Part shown: positions 1 to 6,497 of the stretch, one piece after another
Position numbering within the stretch: the stretch's first letter is position 1
How the letters are laid out: every line of letters begins with the position of its first letter
Assembly: GCA_025998595.1 (NCBI GenBank)
Contig: BNWE01000030.1
Span: 1 to 13,985 of the forward strand
Direction of reading: 5' to 3'
DNA length: 13,985 nucleotides
Origin: Alphaproteobacteria bacterium
Lineage (GTDB): Bacteria; Pseudomonadota; Alphaproteobacteria; UBA3830
The notes under the pieces: model-generated
What the model was told of the DNA's origin: nothing
The model's input: the letters and a program-made list of their open reading frames with translations, nothing else
Database searches by the model: none
Program-made: the position numbers and the translations under genes

Positions 1-1
1 G

Positions 2-112
2 ATTGCAAAAGGAAAACTCCACAAGGTTGCACTCACAGCTGTGGCTCGAAAATTGTTGGTGATTTCGAACTCAAAAATGAGACTTTTTCGCGAAGGAAAG
101 GAGTACTTTTAG
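2..112 (+). CDS. IS110-family transposase, C-terminal end only (partial, cut by window start)
   Basis: The first 36 codons on the + strand read as the tail of an IS110/IS1111-type transposase. A segment reading GKLHKVALTAVARKLLVI matches the family's typical C-terminal pattern (a GKPHKVALTAVMRKLL-like stretch), followed by a short charged tail and a TAG stop. IS110 transposases are RuvC-like DEDD recombinases; the catalytic residues lie upstream, outside the window, so intactness cannot be judged. A hairpin with a T-run follows 38 bp after the stop. The next gene is convergent on the minus strand, so the IS end probably lies between 113 and 223. I saw no clear terminal repeat, which fits this family, whose ends are often without classical inverted repeats. 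The family call rests on recall of the motif. Confidence 0.75.
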   Translation: MAKGKLHKVALTAVARKLLVISNSKMRLFREGKEYF

Positions 113-150
113 GATTTTTTAAATCCAAATGGCAGCCATAGCAGCGAAGA

Positions 151-186
151 AATTGTGTGAAATTCGTTTGCACAATTGGTTTTTTG
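151..186 (+). terminator. probable Rho-independent terminator behind the IS110 transposase
   Basis: The arms AATTGTG (151-157) and CACAATT (171-177) are perfectly complementary. The stem extends inward through two G-T pairs and two A-T pairs to a loop around ATTCG. A GGTTTTTTG T-run follows at 178-186. The stem is AT-rich, so strength is uncertain. It could also serve as a weak bidirectional terminator for the convergent minus-strand gene ending at 224. Confidence 0.5.
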
Positions 187-223
187 TGCTCAAAATTCAA
201 TAGAGCTCCATTGGTTTTCTTTG

Positions 224-802
224 CTAGGATCTTTTTTTAAAAATACAGTTGACTTGCTTATTCATATCGAAATGAGCATCTGTTTTTAACAAAAGACCTG
301 GCATTCCAGAAGAAATAATCTTCCCTCCTTCTTTTAAAAGTTTATAAGCTCCTTGTACTGCTTCTTTCGTAAATGAATAGAAGTTACCTACATTCTCAAA
401 TATGACGTAGTCGTACTGATTCTCTCCGAAAACTTTTGGATCAATTTTTGTAATATCTGCTACTATGTCTGGCTGTATTGTCTTTCCATTGTTATCGCCA
501 TCCCAATTGACCAAAAGATAATTGTATGGATTTTGATAAACAGTAGCAGCATAATCACCTACCTCGTTATGCAACGCCCTTTTACCGTCAATATTAGTGC
601 CAACATTTTTCCCCCTCCCTCTTCCAGAACCTATAATGATTGTTCTTATGCCATGACAATGTTCATCGGCATACTTTATATAAGAAGCAGCATCCTTATA
701 ATTGTTACCAGACAGAAGTTCCGCTGACGGCCGCGTATCAGTTGCAACAACTGACTGCATAACAATCAGAAAAATAAAAGCGATTATATTTTTGTAATTC
801 AT
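224..802 (-). CDS. exported class I SAM-methyltransferase-like protein
   Basis: 192 aa. The ATG at 802 is chosen because GGAG lies 8 nt upstream and because it opens a clean signal peptide (MNYKNIIAFIFLIVMQSVVA); a longer in-frame extension to 847 would place charged residues before it. The mature part has the look of a Rossmann-type methyltransferase. It has a glycine-rich loop (IIIGSGRGRGKN, about residues 54-65), an acidic segment (LLVNWDGDNNG), a VADI step, then QYDYVIFENV, and the typical late motif YKLLKEGGKIISSG. Class I methyltransferases bind S-adenosylmethionine through the glycine loop. An export signal on such a fold is unusual and suggests action outside the cytoplasm, possibly in a host, but no substrate can be named. 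The gene has its own promoter in the tail of the AmpG fragment upstream. I cannot exclude a NAD-binding or non-enzymatic Rossmann protein. Confidence 0.7.
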   Translation of the reverse strand: MNYKNIIAFIFLIVMQSVVATDTRPSAELLSGNNYKDAASYIKYADEHCHGIRTIIIGSGRGRGKNVGTNIDGKRALHNEVGDYAATVYQNPYNYLLVNWDGDNNGKTIQPDIVADITKIDPKVFGENQYDYVIFENVGNFYSFTKEAVQGAYKLLKEGGKIISSGMPGLLLKTDAHFDMNKQVNCIFKKRS

Positions 803-835
803 CCGTAAATCTCCATTTAAAAAAAATACACCTAT

Positions 836-864
836 AATATAACGCAACTTTTATGCAGCCTCAA
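836..864 (-). promoter_or_regulatory. promoter of the exported methyltransferase-like gene
   Basis: On the minus strand, TTGAGG (859-864) and TATATT (836-841) are separated by 17 bp, about 34 bp upstream of the chosen start. The -35 box sits at the very edge of the non-coding tail shared with the second AmpG copy, where the equivalent box is TTGACT. Confidence 0.55.
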
Positions 865-1053
865 GCTTTTTGTAAAAAATTTTAGCTATATCTATCGATC
901 GTTTTGCTGATTCATCAATCTGTGCAAAATCATCAAGCTGGGAATGAATGTCAGTGGCACGAACAGGAAAAAGTTTGTCCAGCCAAGTATATCGGCAATG
1001 GCTCCGGATATGATTCTGCAGAACATGCCTCCAAAGTCATAGAAAGTCCAAAG
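861..1053. repeat. diverged direct repeat, copy 1 (AmpG 3' end plus 30-bp non-coding tail)
   Basis: Copy 1 of a direct repeat of about 190 bp; copy 2 is at 2257-2448. The non-coding tail (861-891) differs by only one substitution and one indel and is better preserved than the coding part. The intervening 1.2 kb holds the gene for the exported beta-propeller-like protein. Confidence 0.85.
892..1053 (-). pseudogene. AmpG-like MFS permease, 3'-terminal fragment only
   Basis: The last 53-54 codons of an AmpG-like gene, reading LWTFYDFGGMFCR and ending ILHRLMNQQNDR, are almost identical in protein to the C-terminus of the intact permease ending at 2287. By eye the two nucleotide blocks (861-1053 and 2257-2448) differ at about 24 of 190 positions. 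Most differences in the coding part are third-position transitions that leave the protein unchanged. That pattern indicates this was once a second functional permease gene under purifying selection, later losing all but its last transmembrane helix region. An open frame continues upstream to 1332, but only by chance, in antisense phase through the end of the neighbouring secreted-protein gene. The fragment has no start signal of its own. Confidence 0.85.
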
Positions 1054-1074
1054 AGCGTCACAGTTCGTGACGCT
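1054..1074. repeat. perfect 8-bp hairpin at the 3' end of the secreted propeller gene
   Basis: AGCGTCAC (1054-1061), a 5-nt loop, then GTGACGCT (1067-1074). It lies 8 bp downstream of the stop codon of the minus-strand gene ending at 1082, exactly where homology to the intact AmpG gene stops. There is no T-run on the minus strand, so it is not a classical terminator; it may protect the mRNA 3' end or mark the recombination junction. The AGCGTCAC half also occurs in the repeats behind typA. Confidence 0.6.
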
Positions 1075-1081
1075 CATGCAA

Positions 1082-2203
1082 TCATACATCGGAACTACTT
1101 GAGCTGCTGCTTTCGCATGGAGATGTGGATGGTGGTACACATTTATAAACAGCAAAACTATCAACAGCAGAACTATCAACATCAGAACGATACGAACAAG
1201 GACGCTGGCTCTTAGAGACAATAGCGTACAAATCACCATTTGCAATATGGTAGCATGTGCTTCTTCTCGATAGCCGTTCCAATTCATCCGGAAAATGAAT
1301 TTTAACAAAGGACCAATCGCCAGTACAACCATTGATTTTTATCAACTTTCCTCCACAAAAAACCAAGAACCCTCCATTTTTGTCCGAAGAAACTTGCCCC
1401 TTGCTATAGGGGAAACTATCAAAATTATGCAAAGGACGGGCAACAGCAGTCCATGTGCACGCCTCCTCATTGAATTTCATAATCTGAAAGACATGAGGGA
1501 AAGCGGTGGCGCCTGCTGGCAGGGATCTACCGTCATCATAAGTCTCACCAATTGTAATGTATATGCTTTTTCCATCAGAAAAAATGTCCTCTACATCTCC
1601 ATCTCCATACAAGCGTTGCCCCCATGGAGACGGATCCTTGTATAGAGTAGGGATCAGTCCTCCAATTGGCTTCCATTCCTTTCCATCGAGCCTCATTAAT
1701 TGTTTGTCTACTACTTTGTACATGTTCCCACCAACAGGGCGAGAAAGCTCGACACATTTGGAAGGCTTCTGAGAGCGGTGTGACATGGGAACACCGGAAG
1801 GCTCACCGAAGTCATGAGGCGGAGGACAGGAAGGAGGATGGGGAATAAAGTCGGGTAGTTTAGGAGCGTCCTTACTTCCAACATCTTCCCATTTTGATCC
1901 ATTTAATCTCTTGAACTTTTTTTCTGCTCCTTTCCCGCTGAATGTTTGGTAAAAAAGATATGTTCCATCTGAGCTAATACTCTGCGGTGAGCCATCAAGA
2001 TTACCAATCAATTCAGCTGTCCACACTTCCAATTTGGGATCAACCTTAGTTGTATTTCCCATTATACCTCTTGCTCTTGCAAAAAACGCATCTTCACTCT
2101 CAGGACTAAAAAACGGCCTATGCAACAGGTCTGTTGAATACACTTCAAATGGTGCAAATGACATCAATATCATTACGCAAGCACTGCAAATTATGTTTTT
2201 CAT
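1082..2203 (-). CDS. exported beta-propeller-like protein of unknown function
   Basis: 373 aa, no family recognised by name. The ATG at 2203 has AGGAG 5-6 nt upstream and opens a signal peptide (MKNIICSACVMILMSFAPFE...), so the longer in-frame extension to 2377 is rejected; it would run back into the AmpG gene. The mature protein shows a repeated pattern: hydrophobic-x-(R/K)-hydrophobic-(N/D)-G...W-x-x-(V/I) at about residues 98-108, 170-180, 242-254 and 287-300. Each is paired with an SDG- or NGD-type turn before a beta-strand (about 77-87, 209-217, 272-282, 321-328). This is what four blades of a beta-propeller would look like. A proline- and cysteine-containing linker (120-150) and a serine-rich C-terminus (CESSSSSSSDV) are odd features. 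Such proteins usually bind ligands or other proteins; an outer-surface or host-directed role is inference. It is transcribed from its own promoter behind ampG. Confidence 0.7.
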   Translation of the reverse strand: MKNIICSACVMILMSFAPFEVYSTDLLHRPFFSPESEDAFFARARGIMGNTTKVDPKLEVWTAELIGNLDGSPQSISSDGTYLFYQTFSGKGAEKKFKRLNGSKWEDVGSKDAPKLPDFIPHPPSCPPPHDFGEPSGVPMSHRSQKPSKCVELSRPVGGNMYKVVDKQLMRLDGKEWKPIGGLIPTLYKDPSPWGQRLYGDGDVEDIFSDGKSIYITIGETYDDGRSLPAGATAFPHVFQIMKFNEEACTWTAVARPLHNFDSFPYSKGQVSSDKNGGFLVFCGGKLIKINGCTGDWSFVKIHFPDELERLSRRSTCYHIANGDLYAIVSKSQRPCSYRSDVDSSAVDSFAVYKCVPPSTSPCESSSSSSSDV

Positions 2204-2230
2204 TTCTTCTCCTATATAAAACACATAATA

Positions 2231-2260
2231 AATATACAACAAAAAAAAAGAAAAAGTCAA
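2231..2260 (-). promoter_or_regulatory. promoter of the exported propeller gene
   Basis: On the minus strand, TTGACT (2255-2260) and TATATT (2231-2236) are 18 bp apart, with an A/T-rich spacer. The -10 box ends 27 bp before the start codon at 2203. The -35 lies at the outer edge of the conserved AmpG tail, exactly as in the promoter at 836-864. Confidence 0.6.
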
Positions 2261-2448
2261 GTTTTTTGTAAAAAATTTAGCTATATCTATCGATCGTTTT
2301 GCTGATACATCAATCTGTGCAAAATTATCAGACTCGGAATGAATGTCAATGGCACAAATAGGAAGAAGTTTGTCCAACCGAGTATGTCAGCGATGGCTCC
2401 GGATATAGTCCTGCAGAACATGCCGCCGAAATCGTAGAAAGCCCAGAG
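2257..2448. repeat. diverged direct repeat, copy 2 (3' end of intact AmpG gene plus tail)
   Basis: Copy 2 of the direct repeat described at 861-1053. Here it is the genuine end of the full-length permease gene, and the repeat stops inside that gene at the codons for LWAFYDF. Confidence 0.85.
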
Positions 2449-3630
2449 CAAAGCATATTGGGTAGAGCGGTATTTGTTGTCGTCACACAGGCTATACAAA
2501 AATGCGAGAAACGACGTCCCCATAGCTCCTTCGGTGATGTTCTCGGTGAAAACCGTGACATACAAAGCGATCATGTTGTGTCCGATTTTTGATAGCGCAA
2601 TGTACGCCAGACAGGACAATGCGTGCACTATGGCCGTATAAAACATAACGTTGTACAGCCCCCTTTTCTTCACCAGATATCCGCCGATTATGCCGCCTAG
2701 CAACGCTGCAATTGTACCAAACACCTGAACGACGTTTGCTATTTCAAGAAGACTGAATCCCATATCCACATAAAACGGTTTCGCCATTTTTTGGGTAATG
2801 ATGTAGCCGACCTTAAATAAAACAACGATGGCTATGAGACTCGTCCAGTTTTCTCGCTTCATGAAAATCTTACATGGACACACGAGGCATTCGCGGATAG
2901 TTTTCTTCAATAATCGAACGAATTCGAACTTTGAGTTCTCGGAATTTTCGTAGGATTTCATCATATTATCGATGTCGCCGGAAATCGCACGTGATTTTGC
3001 AGTATTGTTGATTCGCGGCTCTTTAATGCATAATACAAATGCTGTGCACAACAAAACCGAGAATGCCATGGCGGCGTAGGCGCTATTCCAGCCGAAATAA
3101 TAGGCAAGATATAGGGCTGCACTCTTGGAGAAAAACACGCCGGCCTTATATCCGAAAACGAAAACGCCAGCAATTGGCCCAAACATATCTTTTTTTGCTC
3201 GATCCATATGATATGCATATAGGGATATGTCCTGACATCCGTCTGCAAACGCCACGAGAGACGCAAACACCATTAATTTTACTAAACTCGTATCCGGACT
3301 GGAGCTGGCCATTCCCAGAAGTCCACAAAATAACACCAGCTGACTGGCAATAGCCCAGCCGCGCAGTCGTCCGATTTTTCGCGATAAAAACGGGAAATCA
3401 TATCTTTCTATGAACGGCGCCCACAGAAATTTCAGTGTAAACGGCCAATGTAAGAGCGTAAACAGACCTATTACCGTGTTGGATACGCCGCAATCTTTCA
3501 ACCAAAGATCCAAAATCGTAAGTGTCAGAAGAAACGGCAATCCACAGGAAAATCCGATAAAAAATTTCGAGCTAACTATCGGATCACGATACGTTTTTAG
3601 AAAATCGTCTAACAGTGCTTTGGTACTCAC
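2287..3630 (-). CDS. ampG: AmpG-family MFS permease (muropeptide-type transporter)
   Basis: 447 aa with about 12 to 14 hydrophobic segments, an inner-membrane transporter of the major facilitator superfamily. AmpG-like features are the N-terminal SCGLPFLLTLTILDLWLKDCG segment, then GLFTLLHWPFTLKFLWAPFIER, followed by a basic loop (SRKIGRLRGW), and a DGCQDISLYAY motif around residue 130. AmpG imports GlcNAc-anhydroMurNAc peptides for cell-wall recycling and can influence beta-lactamase induction; in intracellular lineages the family is often multicopy and the substrate may differ. The start is GTG at 3630: no in-frame ATG lies near, and the GTG overlaps a TGA in GTGA form, as in translationally coupled genes. 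It follows typA on the same strand after 167 bp that hold two hairpins. A fragment of a paralogue lies at 892-1053. Confidence 0.8.
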   Translation of the reverse strand: MSTKALLDDFLKTYRDPIVSSKFFIGFSCGLPFLLTLTILDLWLKDCGVSNTVIGLFTLLHWPFTLKFLWAPFIERYDFPFLSRKIGRLRGWAIASQLVLFCGLLGMASSSPDTSLVKLMVFASLVAFADGCQDISLYAYHMDRAKKDMFGPIAGVFVFGYKAGVFFSKSAALYLAYYFGWNSAYAAMAFSVLLCTAFVLCIKEPRINNTAKSRAISGDIDNMMKSYENSENSKFEFVRLLKKTIRECLVCPCKIFMKRENWTSLIAIVVLFKVGYIITQKMAKPFYVDMGFSLLEIANVVQVFGTIAALLGGIIGGYLVKKRGLYNVMFYTAIVHALSCLAYIALSKIGHNMIALYVTVFTENITEGAMGTSFLAFLYSLCDDNKYRSTQYALLWAFYDFGGMFCRTISGAIADILGWTNFFLFVPLTFIPSLIILHRLMYQQNDR

Positions 3631-3791
3631 ATTTTATCATCACCGAATTCAACGACACGTTTGGTAGCTGCGCTACGGGCGCCTTCTCTCGCCGATGCGG
3701 ATTCAACATTAAAAACAGCACCCGCATACGTTTCGGAAGGTGCAGAAAACGTGTCCAGCGTCACGCTGGTAGAAAACGTGTCCAGCTTCAA
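3627..3791 (-). other. short open frame between typA and ampG, in frame with typA and overlapping the ampG start
   Basis: After the typA TGA the same reading frame stays open for 56 codons and closes at a TGA (3627-3629) that overlaps the ampG GTG start. It begins with two copies of a repeat-encoded peptide (LDTFS, then TSVTLDTFS) and continues into a charged tail (ESASAREGARSAATKRVVEF then GDDKM). A TTG at 3791 or a GTG within the repeats could initiate it. TypA proteins normally end where this typA ends, so a read-through product is not expected. It may be the tail of a lost gene interrupted by the hairpin repeats, or a small leader peptide coupling translation to ampG. No homologue is recognised. 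Confidence 0.25.
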
Positions 3792-3797
3792 GCTGGT
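3744..3797. repeat. two tandem 27-bp hairpin repeats directly after typA
   Basis: Units 3744-3770 and 3771-3797 are identical except at two positions in the palindromic core. On the minus strand the cores are CCAGCT-TGA-AGCTGG and CCAGCG-TGA-CGCTGG: six base pairs closed by the same TGA loop. The two differences sit opposite each other and keep the pairing. A short T-run (ACACGTTTTC) follows each hairpin, so together they could act as a weak tandem terminator or mRNA-end stabiliser for typA. Confidence 0.8.
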
Positions 3798-5615
3798 TCA
3801 TTTCTCAATTCTACTCATTTTCTTCCGAGTATTTTGATCAAGATACCTTTTCCTCAGTCTCAGGGCGTTAGGCGTGACCTCTACTCGCTCGTCGTCCTGA
3901 ATATATGATAAAGCCTGCTCCAATGAAATAGCGCGCGGAGGAGATAATTTAATATTTTCGTCTTTTCCAGATGCTCTCATGTTGGTGAGCTGCTTGGTTT
4001 TTGTCGGATTTACATCTAACTCATTGCTTTTGTTGTTTTCTCCAATGATCATGCCTTCGTAAACAGGATCGCCTGGTTTTACAAATAACGTTCCCCTCTC
4101 CTCAAGAAAGAACAGAGCGTAGGGAATAGCGCTTCCCGGAGAATTCGATACGAGTACGCCTCTGGTTCTGCCTTCAATCGTTCCTTTATATGGTTCATAT
4201 CCGCAGAACGACCTGTTCATGATGCCGGTTCCACGTGTATCCGTAAGAAATTCGCTGTGGTAGCCGATGAGCCCTCTGGTCGGAATGAGGAATTTCAGAC
4301 GCGTCTTGCCCATTCCGGACGGACGCATGTCCTGGAGCGCTCCTTTTCTCAGCGTGATCTTTTCCACGATTAGTCCTGTGAACTCATCATCCAGATCGAT
4401 GAACAGCTCCTCCATAGGCTCCAATTTTTCACCGGTTTTCTCGTCGGTTTTGTACAAAACATGAGGCCTGCTGATGGACAATTCGAATCCCTCTCTTCTC
4501 ATGGTTTCAATGAGTATGCCCAGCTGAAGTTCCCCTCGACCGGCCACTTCATACGAATCCTGATCTGCGGATCTTCTGATGGAAATCGAAATGTTTCCCT
4601 CGGCTTCCTTTTCCAACCTCTCCCAAATCATTCTGGAGGTCAGCTTCTTTCCGTCTTGCCCAGCAAGAGGAGAATCATTTATGGAGAAGATCATGGACAA
4701 AGTCGGCGGATCAATTGGCAGCGACCTCAACGGAGTCGTAACTTCAATTGACGCAATCGTATCGGCAACCGTTGCCACTTCAAGGCCGGCAATGGCCACG
4801 ATATCTCCGCAACTGGCGCTTTCCACCGGAATGCGCTTCAATCCCTCGAAGGACAGAAGCTTCGTGAGTCTCGCCTTCTCGACGCTTCCATTGGTCGGAT
4901 TAATGGCATGCACAAAATCGTTTATTTTTGCGTTTCCCCGGAGAATTTTTCCGGTCAGCACGCGTCCGAGATACTGGTCGTAGTCCAACATAGTCACCAG
5001 CATTTGAAACGGAGCCTTCTCATCGATTTCCGGATGAGAAACATGCGATACGATGGTTTCCAGCAGTGGATTCAGATCTTTGCGCTCATCATCCAGCTCT
5101 CGAACTGCCCAGCCGTTCCTGCCGGAAGCATACAATATTGGGAAATCCAATTGTTTTTCGTTGGCGCCAAGAGCTACGAATAAATCGAAGACTTCGTCTA
5201 TGACTTCGGAAACTCTGGCGTCTTGTTTGTCGATTTTGTTTATGACAACTATGGGATTGAGATTAAGAGCAAGCGCTTTAGTCAATACGAATTTCGTCTG
5301 AGGCATTGGTCCTTCAGAAGCGTCCACCAGCAGTAGAACTCCGTCCACCATACTGAGAATGCGCTCGACTTCTCCGCCGAAATCAGCATGTCCCGGCGTA
5401 TCGACGATGTTCAACTTTATATTTTTCCACACGAAGCTGGTGCACTTAGCAAGAATGGTAATACCTCGCTCTCTTTCCAGAACGTTGCTGTCCATTGCGC
5501 ATGTGTCCATCTGCTGATTACTTCTAAACAAACCACTTTGTTTAAACATTGCATCGACCAGAGTCGTTTTTCCATGATCGACGTGTGCAATGATTGCAAA
5601 ATTTCGAAATTCCAT
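3798..5615 (-). CDS. typA: translational GTPase TypA/BipA
   Basis: 605 aa, the usual length. BipA is a ribosome-associated GTPase of the EF-G/LepA group that helps large-subunit assembly and growth under stress. All G motifs are present: AHVDHGKTT (G1, residues 10-18), RGITI (G2, about 50-54), DTPGH (G3, 72-76), NKID (G4, 126-129) and an SGRNGWA stretch (164-170). The EF-G-like domains III/V ([20 protein letters not shown]) and the BipA-specific C-terminal domain ([20 protein letters not shown], then [16 protein letters not shown]) follow. The ATG at 5615 starts the conserved [18 protein letters not shown], so a longer in-frame extension to 5699 is rejected. An AGGTTAGG stretch upstream may be the ribosome binding site. 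The gene ends normally (RKKMSRIEK), and the stop touches the hairpin repeats. Confidence 0.96.
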   Translation of the reverse strand: MEFRNFAIIAHVDHGKTTLVDAMFKQSGLFRSNQQMDTCAMDSNVLERERGITILAKCTSFVWKNIKLNIVDTPGHADFGGEVERILSMVDGVLLLVDASEGPMPQTKFVLTKALALNLNPIVVINKIDKQDARVSEVIDEVFDLFVALGANEKQLDFPILYASGRNGWAVRELDDERKDLNPLLETIVSHVSHPEIDEKAPFQMLVTMLDYDQYLGRVLTGKILRGNAKINDFVHAINPTNGSVEKARLTKLLSFEGLKRIPVESASCGDIVAIAGLEVATVADTIASIEVTTPLRSLPIDPPTLSMIFSINDSPLAGQDGKKLTSRMIWERLEKEAEGNISISIRRSADQDSYEVAGRGELQLGILIETMRREGFELSISRPHVLYKTDEKTGEKLEPMEELFIDLDDEFTGLIVEKITLRKGALQDMRPSGMGKTRLKFLIPTRGLIGYHSEFLTDTRGTGIMNRSFCGYEPYKGTIEGRTRGVLVSNSPGSAIPYALFFLEERGTLFVKPGDPVYEGMIIGENNKSNELDVNPTKTKQLTNMRASGKDENIKLSPPRAISLEQALSYIQDDERVEVTPNALRLRKRYLDQNTRKKMSRIEK

Positions 5616-5651
5616 AGTGAGCCTAACCTTTTTTTCATTTAAGACTGAAGG

Positions 5652-5660
5652 ATTGTAACA
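5652..5660 (-). promoter_or_regulatory. candidate typA extended -10 promoter
   Basis: On the minus strand, TGTTACAAT gives an extended -10 (TG-N-TACAAT) about 37 bp before the typA start. No convincing -35 box is present. A perfect palindrome, GTGATG-G-CATCAC (5687-5699), lies about 30 bp further upstream and could be an operator or simply the edge of the IS remnant. Confidence 0.35.
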
Positions 5661-5702
5661 CAGCAAAAGATAATTTTCTATTAACAGTGATGGCATCACA
5701 TG

Positions 5703-6274
5703 CGTTTATTTTGGTGATAGCGCTTGACGCGGCGTACGTTTTGATGTTGAACGCGTTCGCCAAGCACCATGTGCTCGTATAGTTTAAAAGTCCAGGGTTG
5801 CGCATGCCTATTGAAAGTCCTCCCCCTTTTCCTTGGCGGGAGCTGATATCGATTTCGCCACCAAGTCGCTCTTCATCAGGATGTTCAAGATGCGCCCGAC
5901 GGTGCTTTTACTCATAGTTTGACAGTGATCGTGCCTCAAAATCATAGCAATTTTCCGCCTGCCATAGGTCGGATTTTCTCTGCGAATTTTCAGCTCCAAT
6001 TCTCTCTGATGCTCTCCCCAGCAGCGAATACGAGTATGCTTTGGCCGTTTAGAAGATGGCGTCCACGTTCCATGCAACATGCCAGCCAAAGCTTTTTGCG
6101 GCGATAATACGTCGCTCGCGATATACCAAGCTCTTTTTGTGCCGCCTTCTCGCCAATGCTCTCTTTCAGGACTTCCCAGTCCTCGATTAGAGTCTTGGTA
6201 TGATCAATAAGATCGTTTTCCTCTGTATTAATTGCGCGATTCGGTCTAAGATCATTGCTGTGCAGATTGTGCAT
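5703..6274 (-). pseudogene. decayed IS481/IS3-like transposase (DDE integrase type), N-terminal part with frameshifts
   Basis: An apparently intact start (ATG 6274, GAGG upstream) opens an HTH segment (EKAAQKELGISRATYYRRKK). The frame then shifts by -1 at an A-run near 6098. The homologous protein resumes as ALAGMLHGTW, then NPTYGRRKIAMILRHDHCQT and STVGRILNILM. A second shift near 5812 leads into FNRHAQPWTFKLYEHMVLGE then RVQ, the point where this family normally continues IDHM, the start of the catalytic DDE domain. After that the sequence is unrecognisable and stops at about 5703. The DDE catalytic core is missing, so the element is dead. It sits between the sensor kinase and typA and shows past insertion here; no terminal inverted repeats were found. 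Confidence 0.75.
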
Positions 6275-6497
6275 ATCGGTTTCCTCAATGTTAATTTAAA
6301 AAACTTCATCTATTCTGGAGACCTTTCATTTTCTTTGCAACTAAAAATATATGGTCGCCTGGTTTTTGAGCCGTCTCATATCTGTTTGAACCTTTATACC
6401 AGCACAGAAAAATGAGGCTGGGATCCGCCTATTGTTTTACGTTTTTCTGGTAGTAGCTATTACAGAATTTATACCAATACAGCCGATGGATCTAACG

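Noticed and set aside
1147..1195. Tandem 15-bp near-repeats (AACTATCAACAGCAG-like)
   Set aside because: They encode the low-complexity VDSSAVDSFAV and neighbouring residues of the secreted protein; only two good copies, no sign of a CRISPR or other array.
892..1332. A 146-codon open frame on the minus strand as a complete gene
   Set aside because: Only its last 54 codons have homology (AmpG C-terminus). The rest overlaps the real secreted-protein gene in another frame and has no ribosome binding site.
3744..3797. CRISPR-like repeats
   Set aside because: Two directly abutting units without spacers; no cas genes in the window.
4267..5301. Several + strand open frames opposite typA
   Set aside because: They are antisense shadows of a strongly conserved gene, without ribosome binding sites or recognisable products.
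6090..6110. Programmed -1 frameshift in the decayed transposase at an A-run
   Set aside because: The site is C AAA AAG rather than A AAA AAG, a second frameshift follows near 5812, and the catalytic domain is missing, so plain decay is the simpler explanation.
6275..6497. Possible gene or IS end in the 223-bp gap between the kinase and the decayed transposase
   Set aside because: Only a partial direct repeat (TTTATACCA at about 6393 and 6468) and a weak CCAGC/GCTGG hairpin (6399-6421) are present; not enough to define an element.
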